64,000 bases of DNA. Source: Taeniopygia guttata. Taxonomy: Eukaryota; Chordata; Aves; Passeriformes; Estrildidae. Shown in pieces: positions 1-12,730 of this stretch (positions are counted from its first letter, which is position 1; each line of letters begins with the position of its first letter). A model generated the notes under the pieces. The model had not been told where the DNA came from and made no database searches. It was given only the letters and a program-made list of their open reading frames with translations. Made by a program: the position numbers and the translations under genes. The stretch lies in assembly GCF_048771995.1 (NCBI RefSeq), contig NC_133024.1, positions 88,754,501-88,818,500 on the forward strand, in the 5' to 3' direction.

Positions 1-1811
1 ACACTTACTTTAAGGAATGTTCATACTAACAGTTATTATGAGCACTCAAAGAAAGGATTTAAGTCAAAATATGGGTTGAAAACAAAATTAACCATAGCTT
101 GTGGTCAAAGGCATTTGTGGGTAAATGCATCAGTAATCATTTAACCACTAACTCACTTTAGTGTGTTCAGATGGCTGCTGCATTCAAAGCAATCAAAAGT
201 TTTCACTGATTAGACTGTTTAGCCACAGGTATCCAAACATTTTGTAAAGTCATGAAGTAAGAAAACAAATGACCCTGCATTTAGATACCTGGCTCCTTGC
301 ATTTTTGGGGCCAAGTGGTGAAGTTTCCAATAATGTGCATATTGCTTCACATTATTTTGATCAACCATGCCTGTGACTCTCCACCTAGGGAGCCAGAAAA
401 GCTCATGGCTAAGAGTGTGGGAATTATCAGTCATTCACCATGGTGGCTCTTGTTTTCTGCTTTATAAATCAGAAATAATAATGCTACCATTTTTTTCTGA
501 AACATTTTAAATATTATGGGCTTTATCTACAGGCAAATAATTCTACAAGCCATACATTGTAGCCTGGCCTACTGAGGTCCATGGGAAAGTGCCTGTCTGT
601 TTCAGAAAGGACATATTTTTCACTCACTGACTTGAACAACAGATCAACAGATCATGACGAAATTTAACAATTATTACTTTTTAAAACTCTCTTGCTATTT
701 ACTTGAAGCACAAAACAATTTGCCATGTCAATTCTATCTCAGCAGTGGATAAGCTTAGGCTTAACACCTACGGTTATTGGCAGTCTCAAGTTTCAGCTGG
801 GTCTGTAGGTGAGTGCCTGTTGGTGCAACATATCCATCACACATCCTAGAAGAGATGTAATAGGCAGCAGACACTGTTTTCTTGAAATGACATTGAAGTT
901 GTCTGCATGCAGTTGCTGCTTACATTAAACCCTCAGAAAACATCTCTTCTAGAAAGTTTTTTCCACTGTTTTAATATCTTTTTAGACTTTCAGCACCAGC
1001 ATGTGGGAAAACTCTCTCAGCAATTAAAAGGATCCTGCATGATTACTGAATATGTATTATTAGATTCTTGTATATCCACTGAGGTTTCACAAAGTTCTGT
1101 GTTATGCCACACAACTTCATTTTAGATGACTGAAAGTACCCCATTCTGACTTACCATAAATGAAGATGAGTTGGCTTCTGTCAGGTTAGAACAAATATGA
1201 AGAATGACATTGCTCACCATTTGGCACCATGAGAAATTTTATACTTGATAGAAACTATTTTGATAATGATTCATTGCATTAATTTAATAATTATTCCCTC
1301 TTCCTTTTATAAGAAGAAAATATCAGCTTTCTGGCAACAGAGAAATAATAAATTGGGGCAATAATTTGAATAAGAACACACTAAAATCTTGGCCAGCATA
1401 TTTAAATCAAGACACCTAGAACTGGATGAAGTCTTATCCAACACCTCTGCAGAGGTACAGGTAGAACCTGCATTTCCTCTTTACTCCATCAGCTTTTGGT
1501 AACAAATCGTCATACTTGAAAATTAGGCCTTTTGTTATGCAAGTGTCATCTCATACATAAATTATTTTAAGAATATGGTTATAGCATATTTCTTCTCCTT
1601 TCACTAGAAGACAAGATTTAAACTAAGAAATAGGTTAGAACTTGGTATAGTACATAAATGTATTTTGAGTGCCAAAGAAGATAAAGTGGGAGCAAAAATG
1701 GTTGAACCAATTCAGGGAAGATTAATCCACCAGGAGATTTTAAATATAAACAGCCTTCAGACCAAGAAGTCCCACTACTACCTATGCTCAGAATGTGAAA
1801 GAGATACTACA
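1..1811. other. intergenic, no gene seen
   Basis: AT-rich sequence with only short chance open frames on either strand. No protein family, RNA gene or repeat family is recognisable to me. Confidence 0.6.
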
Positions 1812-2460
1812 AGAATCATAGAATCCTAGAATATTCTGAGTTGGAAGGGACCCACAAGGATCATTGAGTCCAACTCCTGGGCAGCCCCAGAAGTCACACC
1901 GTGTGTCTGGGAGCATTGTTCAAACACTTCTTGAACTCTTGTCAGGCTGAAGCTGTGACCACTTCCCTGGGCAGCCTGTTGCAGTGTCCAAGCATCCTCT
2001 GGTGAAGAAACTTTTCCTGATATCCCACCTAAACCTCCCCTGACTCAGCTTCATGCCTTGTCCTTGGGGCCTATTAATGGTCACCACAGAGAAGACATCA
2101 GTGACTTCCCCTGCAGTTTCCCTCATGAGGATATTGATGGCTGCAGTGAGGTCTCCCCTAAGTCCCCTCCAGGCTGAACAGACCAAGTGACCTCAGCAGC
2201 TCCTCATAAGGCTTCTCTTCAAGGCCCTTCAGGCCCTTCACCATCTTTATTCCCTTCCTTTGGACACTCTCTAATAGCTTTATGTCTTTTTTTATACTGC
2301 AGCATCCAAAACTGCCCCCAGCACTCGAGGTGAGGCCAGCCCAGGGCTGAGCAGAGCAGGGCAATTGCCCGGCTGGCCATGCTGTGCCCGATGCCCCCCA
2401 GGACAGGGTTGACCCTCCTGGCTGCCAGGGCACTGCTGGCTCAATTTGACATCGACCAAG
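1812..2460 (-). mobile_element. CR1 LINE, 5'-truncated copy
   Basis: The left edge carries the CR1 3' terminus read in reverse (AGAATCATAGAATCC, the complement of the ATTCTATGATTCT-like tail). Reading leftwards on the minus strand, broken frames match the C-terminal part of CR1 ORF2: a segment like [17 protein letters not shown] at about 2270-2310, then [15 protein letters not shown] near 2165-2215, then LSQGRFRWDIRKSFFT near 2010-2060. The right part (about 2290-2455) is the adjoining upstream RT-end region typical of passerine CR1 copies. The copy is 5'-truncated, as most CR1 insertions are, and its coding part is interrupted, so it is dead. The exact subfamily was not determined. Confidence 0.9.
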
Positions 2461-5400
2461 AAAGCTTACTGCTTCTTATCACATTTTCCTAATCATTTTT
2501 GACTTGATGTAATGGTGGGGATTTAATAATGGGATATTTAGTCTGACCCAATTCTTTTACTCAATCTTGAGATCAAGAAAGCAAAAAAAGGAAAAATGGC
2601 TAAACAAATGAAAGTGCTGGTAGTTGCGGCTTTCAGTGCTCAGTGACCTCCTCATGGCCCTGAACTTTGTCCTGGTTTGTATGCACTATTTTTTCATCTA
2701 AATTTTGCAAAATGTTTCAGAATTAAATTCAATTACTTTAAAAGGATCAATAATGTTGTAAGACATCTCAGAGTGCAGAGTGTGCCTGAAATAAATTATT
2801 AACTTCTATTTTGGAGGGAAAGATATTTGGAATATGCATGCATGTATGTTCAAAAAATATTAAAGATGTCCCTGAATTAGATTAAGTGCTAGCTCTTTGG
2901 GTCCTAATATCTTGGCATGCTGCCAGACAGCAATCTTAGTGATTGAGTCATTTTGTATGGGGAGCCATTCTTCAGATAATGCCCGAGTGAGTCATGAGAT
3001 CTAATTCCATTAAAAAGAGTCATGAGGCCCACAATCTTAATTACATTTATGCTTCCAAGCAGAGGAATGCTTAATGGAAAGGATAACTCATTTTAAGTCT
3101 CTTCCAATGGAACCAGAATAGAAGGAGCATTGCCCATACCTGAAATTGAAATATGAATTTCTGCAGTCTTCCAACTCTGAGCTCCACAAGAGCTGGAGTG
3201 GTCTCAATACTATTAGTGAGATTAGAAATGTGGGGTGTGGGGTGGAAGATGCTAGAAGTGATGGTCTGGTGCTTTCCAGAGATTGCAACCTCTGCCTATG
3301 TCACTCTGAATGAAATTCTCCTAGATAAGTTTTCATGACAAGACAAAACAATTTAATGACTGCTAAGTCTATCTAAACATAGACTCAGGCACCACTTCCA
3401 TTCCTCATACAGGGCAGAATCCATGTTTTTCTGTACTAATCAAAGAGGAACCTTGTTTTCTGTGTCAGACACATGTAACAGAAAATGTTACATGGGGTTT
3501 TACTCAGACAACATAAGAAAATAAAGAATTGTATGTTACACCATGTTAAAAAGCAATTATTTAGAAGAACTATCTCATATTTTCACAACTCCAGGACCCA
3601 AAAGCCTACGAGCAGCCAGTGCTCACTGGGTGTGCCCCTGAAGTGCAACTTTCAGTGACAGGCCAGCAAAAGGACTGCAACATTCATAGATCCTTGAAAA
3701 TTAGCAACATAAGGGACAAAGGTTCAGCTAGCATTTCCATTAATCATTACCTGAATAGTTTAATCTCTGAACTCCTCAACTACAACGTTTAACATAATTA
3801 CTGCATGTTTCTGCAACTAATTAAAATAGTAATAATTAAAATCTGGCAAAACATACTTAATTTACTACTTCATACCTGGTCTTGACTGAAAAGGTGGTTT
3901 AATGCCTTGACATAAATAATTGGTTGTAAGTTCCAGACTGCTGAAGCAAGCCTCCTATAACAAGATGATCTGTCTTCAAGTAATTTTTGTCTTGAGAGTT
4001 GCAGACAATGATTTCATCAAGCCTAACACCAAAATGCCATATTTTTTTCTCAAACAAATAATAATCTTGTAATCCCAGGGGAAAAAATAAAATATGAAAA
4101 GGTAGAACTTCAGTCAGTGAATTTAAAAAGGCTTCAATATCCAGTGTTTGTGTCAAAGCAATTAAATTCTAAAAACTCACAGAAAAATAATTAAAGATAT
4201 TGTTGCTTTTGTCACTGATGTAATCTGAAAAAGCATATTTAGTACCTTTAGTTTCTTCAAATCAGATTTAATTTCTTCTTACCACTCTGGAAAGTGTGCA
4301 CAAGTTCACATTTCATTGTCATGGTGCTGATATTGAGAAGACAATCACACTGAGCCACAGACATCTCAGGTTGACACTATGAACAGAGAGGGACAGAAGA
4401 AATGAGTCTTCAAATCTCTTTGGTGTCCCAAAGGATATATATTCTAAAGGATATATCTGGCAAGAGTCATGCAGGATGATTTGCCCACCTTGCCAAAGAC
4501 AGCCTAAAGTGCAGCCAGGTATGGAGCCTGTTTCTCACAGTCTCACTCCAGGGTTTTAATACCATCCTTCTGATCCAGTTCTTGCACTGTCACAATTTAC
4601 TATTTGTAAAAAAAATATGGGATGTAAACACAAAATCTAATTAAATCACAGGTTATACTAATATCAACAGAGACGCCTGCCTTCCTTCCTGAAATGAGTT
4701 ATAACCCCTTCTTGCTACCTAAAAACTTGTATCCAGTATGCTTATAGAAATAAGACCAACATAAAAGCTAATAGTAATTCAAACTACTGATGTCAAAAGG
4801 TCTCTCCTTTTATTGATACTTCATCACTTGATACTTATTTGTACAGCTGACTGAAACACAAATCTTTCGTAAGGCTAACCAAATATATCTCTTACCTCAT
4901 ACAATTAATTACAGTTGTTTGAAAAAATACTCACAGAATTAATTATGAACATTTACACACGATGGTATTTCTTAAATTCTTGGACTAGATTTTTGGTTCA
5001 ATCTTTTCAGATAGTCTTTCTAGTGCAACGGAGAGGTCAGGAAGTCCTGCAAGCAAACAATAATAAATACAACCTAAAAACCTTCAGAACAGTCCACCGA
5101 TTCCACCCTCACTTGTGTGCCACTGAGCTCCTGCCAAAATGGTGAGCTCTGTCTCACTCCTCCACTATGACTTTTGCAGGGCATGAGAACAGTAACAGGA
5201 GACCTGCCACAAACAACCACAAAGCCACAGCCTTGCTTAAAAAACAAGGTAGAAGCAGCAGTTGAAAATTTGTGAAAGCCTCCTGCAAAAACACATCCTA
5301 AAGCTGTGGTGCTATTTTGTTCTCTCCTCCAACACAGTCTTTGCTAAACAGTAACTCATCCTAATGAATTCATAAAATAAATGGTCGTTGGTCAATCACA

Positions 5401-8400
5401 GTAAACCCAATCCTACATGGCAATTCACAGGAAAAATGTAACAGGAATGCAAAGGGCTTAAAGATTAATAACAATAACAAATTAATTAAAAGGCTTGTAA
5501 AAAAAAAAATCTCTCTAAGCAATCTTCATTTTGGTCTGCTCCAGCAAATTCATTTTTAAAACTAGCTATTAAAATAAAACTGCTCTGTGAAATATTTTCA
5601 TCATCTCCTCACAGCCCCTTCTTGAATTTGTTCCAGCAGAACTATTAGCAGTGATTGAAGGTGAGACAGACAAGACAAAATTCTCCAGAGAACAAGGCAA
5701 GAGACACCTTTCTGCCCTCAACCCATCAACTATAATGAATGATAGGCACAGTGCATGACAGGGACTGAAATAGGAGACTGTGACAAAGACAGGCATCAGA
5801 ATGCTTCAGAATAATTCATTCAGTAGCAGTTGGCAGCAGAAGATCATAATATTTTTGTGTAGCTACACTGTCAGTGCAAAAAAATAAAACACAGAATGGC
5901 ATTTGCATGCTGATTCCACTACAGTCTGAAAGAAAGGAATAGTTCATCAAATATTTCATTTACATTCTCCCTCCTGTTTCCTGCTGCCCATAAGCACATG
6001 GAGCAGTATGAGACAGACACATGAGACTGGGGAGCAAGGTCTAATTCACAATGTGTTGATTACAGCTACGTCTCCTCTCTCCCTCACAAGATGGTCTATG
6101 CTAGAAAAATCCACACATTTATTCATCAGCTGTGTTTAGAGTCTGTAATTGTCCCTTTGCTGAAAGAAGAGTTGGAAACATGGCATCACTCTTTGAGAGA
6201 GGAAAGGGTGCAGGGAAAAAGTCACAGAGACTTTCCAAATCCAGGACTGATTTGGAAATCAGACTTCAAGGAGATACATTGCAACCCAGCCACCAGCTCA
6301 CAGCTGCTATCACATCACAGTGAGTCTGTCTGTGCTTTACCTGCTGAAATCACTGTCCCCAGGACCCCCATGCCTCTCTGCCCACACAGGCTCACAGGCA
6401 GTGGCTCATCAAAGCCAGACAGAGTTTCACTGAAGCAGCATGTGGCCCAGTCTGAATTCAAGAAAATTGTCAAATGCTTGGTAGAGGATTTCTGCAAGGT
6501 GCTGCCATAGGGAGTGGTGAGGGCAGACAGTATTGTGTGTTCCAAAGAAATGAGATCCAAAAAAGGACCCTGAGAGCAGGGGTACTCTCTAACACTCCTA
6601 ACACAGGCCACTCTGGACAGCCAGGAGCCTGGGGAGGTGGAAATATGAGAGATCAAGATCTCAGACCAAGCCCTGGGCCACAGGACTCCTATCAAGCCCA
6701 GCAGGACATTTCCTATGTTCTTCAGGTTCTCGCCGTCTCTGATGGATTTGAGCTAAAAAGAATACAACAAAAACACCAACTTCATGAGACCCAGTGCAGA
6801 AGCAACACAAATTCCTTGCAGTCTTAGTAACCAAAGCATTCATCTAGGATACAGAAGAATAAATTTTATTCAATGACATAAACAGGTTCAAACTTTCATT
6901 CCCCACTCTTTGCTCATCACTAACATAGAAGCCATTTCAGAAGACAGACAATTTTACCACTTCTCCTTTGGAAAAACCAGCACAGAGAAAAGAAGCAAGC
7001 ATTATGCTGAACAGAGCACTAACCCTCCTCTGAGGCTTATTTAGGTACATCTTGATTTATAATGAACAGTCTTTATACAAGTGGTACAAAAGGTTTTTAT
7101 AGCAGGGACTGGTACACCCAATGGGCTATGCAGAGATTTTCCTTAAAGATGGAAGATGCAGTTTTGAATTCCCATCAGACAGGAGAGGGGACTGAAATTC
7201 TGTCTATCACATCACAGATGACTGTTCTGAACCCTGAGCTTATTGCTATGGAGAATGAACCTTCTTCCTCTGGTGGCATTATACAATCGTGATCCCTTGC
7301 TATACTTAGAATAAAAATGAGCACAGCACTTACTTCCATGAGTTTTGTTCAAGGAGTCCCCAGTGAAGAAAGGCACTTTTTCTGAGGCAGAGGACAGACT
7401 GGCTCAGCAGGCTGCTTGCCAGGCTCCTCCATGTGGGGTTATTGAGGATCCCCATCCTCTGCACAGAGAGGGTCACTGTTCAAACTGTGGGCTGATTACC
7501 GTTTTAGGAGCTCAGTGCCCAGTGCTCCCCTAGGACATCCTTCCCAGTCCAAGCTGTGTGCCCAGATGGAGACATCTAACAATAAATCCTTCCTTCTGCA
7601 CACTAACACACTGACTGGGACAATCTGCAACCCCCTTCCTTTGATCTAAGTAAAAAGATAAATGATGATGGATCACAACAGGTAATTTATGAGCTTTTTT
7701 AACATGTTTGGTTCTGTCTAGCAATTCAAATTGGTTTGCTACCAAAAAGTACTAATTAATTAAACTAATAGAACACAATCTCCTGAATATGAAAATACAG
7801 CAAGTATGGCTTCACAATGTATGCACACACAAAAAAAGATTTGGATATTTGCTAGGCAAAAATATCCCCAAATCATCAATAAATAAACATGCTTCAACAA
7901 AGCTAATTTCAATATATTAAATGCTGTTACTGGAGAAAGAAAAAAAACCCCAGCATGCCAGTGAAATACCTTCAACTTTCAATGTACCTGCATGGGTTGA
8001 AACCTTCTAACAAATGCACATTTTTCAGTAAATGCCACTGTTTACCCATCCAGTACAGTTACCAAATCTCACCACAGTCTTTCATTGGAGACACAGTATG
8101 ATTGTCAGTAGGAGCTGGAGCTGAAGTACATCTGTAAAAACAGAATATCTCTCTTGTATTAATTGTTTCATATAATTGGCCAAGGAAAACTATTTAAATG
8201 GCACTAAAAAAAAAGTTGCTGACAATGGCCATGCAGTTTGGAAATGCTGTACAGAGGCATTATTTCTCTTTGAACATGGGAATGCTGCAAGGGGTTTGAC
8301 TCAGGGTCTTGATGTGGATGGGAAAGTTCAGTATGAGCTTTCCCCACACTGAAATCAATGAATGAGAAAAGATGAGTGGTCACCCCACATTATGTGATGA

Positions 8401-8599
8401 GTATTTGGACTTTTCAAGGCCACTTCAACCACAAATTCCTTAGGTTAATAAGAAATTAGTGAGAAAATTAATAAGAAAAAGTATTCATCAGACTTATTGA
8501 ATTACCAGAAATTTGACACTTTATACACACTCAAAAAGTGAATTTAAAGTCTTCATAGGGATCCAGCTGGAGCAGCAGATCCTGTACAAGTTCAGGCCT
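2461..8599. other. intergenic, no gene seen
   Basis: AT-rich unique-looking sequence. The longest open frames (about 140 codons near 6091-6510 and an antisense one near 6315-6695) have no recognisable family, no conserved motif and no splice context, and lengths expected by chance in this much sequence. Two TGAGTCA-like (AP-1 type) motifs lie at about 2943-2950 and 2988-2996, without further support. No RNA gene is recognisable. Confidence 0.5.
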
Positions 8600-8800
8600 G
8601 ACTGGGAGTTTATCATTCTCACAGCCATTGTCCTCCAGCTCAGGGCCTGGCATTTCCTTAGCCCATCATCGGTGTGGAAGATAAAGAAAGCATTAAACAC
8701 CTCTGCCTTGATTATGTCCCTGTTTATTAGGTGACCATCCTCATTCTATAATGGTCTGATGTTACTCCTGTATTGCCTTTTGCTATTAACATACATATTT
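8600..8800 (-). mobile_element. CR1 LINE internal fragment
   Basis: On the minus strand this matches the internal CR1 stretch that precedes the reverse transcriptase domain. The + strand shows the typical order: a CTCCAGCTCAGG block, an AAAGAAAGCATTAAACACCTC block and a CCTTTTGCTATTAACATA block. Both ends are missing and the copy is diverged. Boundaries are approximate, and the segment 8545-8600 may also belong to it. Confidence 0.7.
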
Positions 8801-11800
8801 AGATTTAGATTTAATTTAGATTTATGTGTGTGTTTAGATGTATGAAATACAAAAACTACATTTTATGAAGTTTCAATCCAATGCCTTTCAAACTTTTACC
8901 TTTGAATTATAGGTTTTCAGAAAACTAATAAAGAAATTAATTTTATGTCACTGTTCAGCATAGATTCCCTTAAATTAGGCATGAGTGCTTTACTTGCAAA
9001 GATCATCCTGTTCATGCTTATGAAACTCATTTGAACCCATGCATAAACTCAAAACCAGAAAAGTCCCTCCCTTGGCTGGGAACAAGTGGCACAGGCTGCC
9101 TGGGCTCACAGCAGCTCCTAATTAAAAAATCAGGGTGTGTAGAACATGAATATGTGGGAATGCTTGAAAAAAATTTACCTTTCTGCAGCAACTACTGTTC
9201 TTTCCAGATACACAAAATCCCTCACACAGGGAGTACTTCCCAGGAAACAAACTTTTCTGTACCTGAAGGGATATCTCCTCCTGCAAGAAGTTTTACTGAT
9301 TTCAGGGGAAATACTTGCAGAGTAGGGAGCTCCCTAGCATTAGGAGGAAAGTCATGTGGTCCTAAACAAAACAGACAGAAGTTTCCAAGCAACACAGTGA
9401 TGTGAGATACAGCAGCTGCTCTGACTGGCTACCCAGAGAGCTTGGCCAAGTTAGCTCACCTGGAGCCAGAATAGGGGTAGACTTCAGTTTAAGATGCAAG
9501 CACTTAAATTTAGGCATTTGCACGTAAATAGATTCATATGAGCAAGGGTTTAAAGCAGGTACTCTTTGCGTAGGTGGAGAACTTAATTCAGCCAAAACAC
9601 CATGCCTGTTACAAAGCCTTGCCATCTCCCTGGGAGGGCTGGAAAATAGAGGAAGGACAGGACATACCAGAGGCCCAGGTCCTCCAGAGCAGCCACCAGA
9701 ATAACTGGGGCATCTCACCAGCACTTCAACAGAACTATGCCCTTGGTTCACTGGGGGAAACTGCTTGCCTCTACCTAAATGTAGATATTTCAGTCTGGAT
9801 CTGATTAAGTCTCATTAGAATCTACACATGGTACCTCTGCCATGGTACACTCCTGCCATCCTTTTTTCTGTTTCCATAAGGGATCCAAGACATGAAAAGC
9901 AAAGCTGTTCCTGTGTCCACAGGCACTGATATCTGTGCATGCAGTATACACATCTCTCCCACTATTTTAGCATTCACAGGAATACTAACTTTGGGCAGAA
10001 GAAAAAACAAGAAACCTAACAAAAATGACAGTCTCTTCCACATATACATCACTTTTCTTTTTCCAGAAAACACATTTACAGGTATCCACAACATGTATGC
10101 AAACTACTCATCTCTCCATAGCACACTTCCTTTTATTTTTCAATACCTAGCATTTTAAAAGGTTTGGCCGGACTAACAGCATTTTTCTAACAGTAAAAAA
10201 ATAGAAAACTTTCTAGTATACAAAACTGAAATAAAAATCTTGTTTTGGGTATTGATTCCTCTCAGAACACTTTGAGGCTCACAGAGAGCTTGAATAAGAA
10301 ATTCTGATGAATGCTTTTCCATATTTCCCTCTCAGAAACTAAACAGCATAAATAAAATAAATAGCAAAGCAGTCTCTTTCTACTGCATGACACACAAGCA
10401 AAAATGGCATTAATCATCTTTAAGATTTCCATGGGCAAAGTTTGCTCAGAGCTCTTTGACTATCAGTTTACAAATGAGAGTTTAATCTTTTATATGTCAA
10501 AGGTAACAAGTAGGACAAGTGAAAGGTTTAATAAAAGTCATTATCAGTTTGCTTCATGTCCAAACAGAATCTGCTTCTTGGAAACCTGTTGAAAAAATAC
10601 CCAACTGTTCATTTCAGCTCGAAATGGAGTGACTCTGAACACAGCCTAATTGGCTTCTCCATTTACACCAAATGCATTTGCAGCTTGCTGTTGCAGGAGG
10701 GCAGAGCCAATATTCCCAAGCTTACCACACCCAAATGTATTTTGTTTATAAACTGAAATCTGAATTTTGTCTGTGTCTAATACTTGATTTCAAGGCTATT
10801 ACACCATCTAATGTCTTTTACTTTGCCCCTAAATTACTGGTCTGTAGCCTCAACCTTAACTGCACGCTGATATGATTTGTATATTGTGACCTGTCAGAGA
10901 ACTGAATTTTTATTGCAGATGAGATGACTGCAAGAAATGTGTGACTCATCACCACATCTTTTATTGATGGGACTGGGGGTTACACTGCAGGACATTAGCA
11001 GAGAAAGAAAGATTATTTGCAAATTAAACTCTGTAGAAAGAACAGCATCTTGCAGGAGACTATGGCCAGAAATTAGGTGCCTCCTAGAGGGGTTGATCTT
11101 TTACAATCATATTCTCATTGGTTTAGCATTTTTCAATATTTAGTCTGACTTCATTTCTTAACAGTCAATTGTCTGTCCCTTTGCCTAGCTACGTTGTCAT
11201 TGCTTTACACCAAATAAAACCACTTAAATACAAAACATACAGTGGCAGGCAATTAGCTGTTTGTCTCTTCTTGAAAGCATTCTCACATCTCACATACAGT
11301 CAATCAATGCAGAAGTAAATCCCTGCTCCTGAATCTCTCTTCTCCAAACACCTAGATACCCTGATTTTCTCACCTACTTTGTTTTTCTTCCCCAGCTTTC
11401 TAAACCAAACCAACATCCAGGCACTACTTGTGGCCATGTTCTCATAGAACATACACTACTTCCTTTCTGTGAAATAGCAATAAACAAACCCAGAGCCTGA
11501 CAAAGACCAAAGGTTTGACAAAGACCATGCATTTCTCATGAAGTAACAAGATCTTTCTCAGCTCCCCAGAAAGACACTCTCCCACAGGCCAAACAGCAGT
11601 GAATTAACAGAGCCTTGTAAACCTACCATTTAAGTTGGCAACCTACAGTTATCTCAGGTGAGGCAGACTCCCTAAGAGGAGAAAGGGCTGCAGGTAATTA
11701 TAAAATATTCATGCTCCTTCCCAGTGACAAGCTGGTTCAGGAACAGTGGGATAGTTAGGAGTCAATTAGAGAAGTTTCTGTTCTGGCCTTTGGCTAAAAA

Positions 11801-11885
11801 GACTTACTTATGAGAGATTTTGTCAGGAGCTGTTTTAGAACTGTGTGCAACATAGAAAGTCAATTGGAGAGGATCAAGGATGGAA
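8801..11885. other. intergenic, no gene seen
   Basis: AT-rich sequence with overlapping short open frames (for example 9031-9405 on + and 9362-9751 on -) that show no family signature. I see no repeat of recognisable family and no RNA gene. Confidence 0.5.
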
Positions 11886-11886
11886 C

Positions 11887-12178
11887 AGAATCACAGAATT
11901 ATTGACGCTGGAAAAGATCTCTGAGATCATTGACTCCAGCCTATGACTGAACACCACCTTGTGAAGTAGACCATGGCACTGAGTGCAACATCCAGCCCTT
12001 CCTTAAACACCTCCAGGGACGGTGACTCCAACGCCACCACGGCCAGCCCATTCCAATGTCTAATCACCTTCTCTGTGAAGAAACTCTTCCTAATGTCCAA
12101 CCTAATCCCCCCGGTACAGCTTAAGTCTACATCCTCTTGTCCTGTTGCTGGTTGCCTGGGAGAAGAGGCCAGGTTTTG
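11887..12178 (-). mobile_element. CR1 LINE 3' fragment
   Basis: Starts with the reversed CR1 terminus (AGAATCACAGAATTATTGA). The minus strand then encodes remnants of the ORF2 C-terminus: a segment like SPSLEVFKEGLDVALSAM near 11970-12030, VIRHWNGLAVV near 12030-12070 and RLDIRKSFFTEK near 12070-12110. It ends abruptly at about 12178, where an ERVL-like LTR begins, so either the LTR interrupts the CR1 or the CR1 was truncated there. Confidence 0.9.
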
Positions 12179-12730
12179 ATAGCTAGGAAATACAGGAGTG
12201 GCTTCCACAAGAAGTTGTCAGTAGTTGCTCCATGTCCAATGAGCCACTGCCAGTCGGCTCCAAGACAGACCTGCTGCTGGCCAAGGCCAAGCCACTCAGC
12301 GACAGTGGTAGCACCTCTGGGAGAAAAGATTGTCAGAAGGGTGAAAGTTACAGCACCACACCAACTACAGACAGAGAGAGGAGTGAATGTAAGTGAGAGC
12401 AGTACCCCTGCAGACACCAAGGTCGGAGAGGAAGGGAGGAAGGGGAGGAGGTCTCCAGGAACCAGAGCAGAAGTTCCCCTGCAGCCCGTGGTGCAGCCCA
12501 TGGTGAGGCAGCTGTGCCCCTGCAGCCCAAGGAAGCCCACAGCGGAGCAGAGATCCACCTGCAGCCCCTGGAGGACCCCATGATGATAAATGGTGAGTGA
12601 TCATTCCCTGTTCCTTATCTCAACCCACAAGGCTTTCATTGTTTTATCCTTCCTCTGCCCAGCTGAGGAGAGGAGTGATAGAAGGGCTTTGGTGGGCACC
12701 TGGCATCTAGCCAGGGTCAAAACACCGCGG
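12177..12730 (+). mobile_element. ERVL-like solo LTR (fossil)
   Basis: The sequence shows hallmarks of the long terminal repeats of avian class III (ERVL-type) endogenous retroviruses: a purine-rich middle with repeated CTGCAGCCC(A/G)TGG blocks at about 12475-12570, a GGTGAGTGATCATTCCCTG block near 12590, TTATCTCAACCCACAAGGCTT near 12615, and a tail with CAGCTGAGGAGAGGAGTGATAGA, GGTGGGCACCTGGCATC and AGCCAGGGTCAA near 12660-12720. No gag, pol or env remnant is visible next to it, so it is best read as a solo LTR. It is clearly diverged from its family, as expected of an old insertion, and is not an active element. Edges are approximate. Confidence 0.75.

Noticed and set aside
6091-6827. Overlapping open frames of 117-139 codons on both strands
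   Set aside because: No family similarity, no conserved motif, no splice context. Such lengths are expected by chance in 64 kb.
9031-9751. Open frames of about 125 codons on both strands
   Set aside because: Same reasons: no recognisable family and chance length.
12137-12604. Several overlapping frames of 77-148 codons on both strands
   Set aside because: They fall inside the ERVL-like LTR fossil, which is non-coding in its family.
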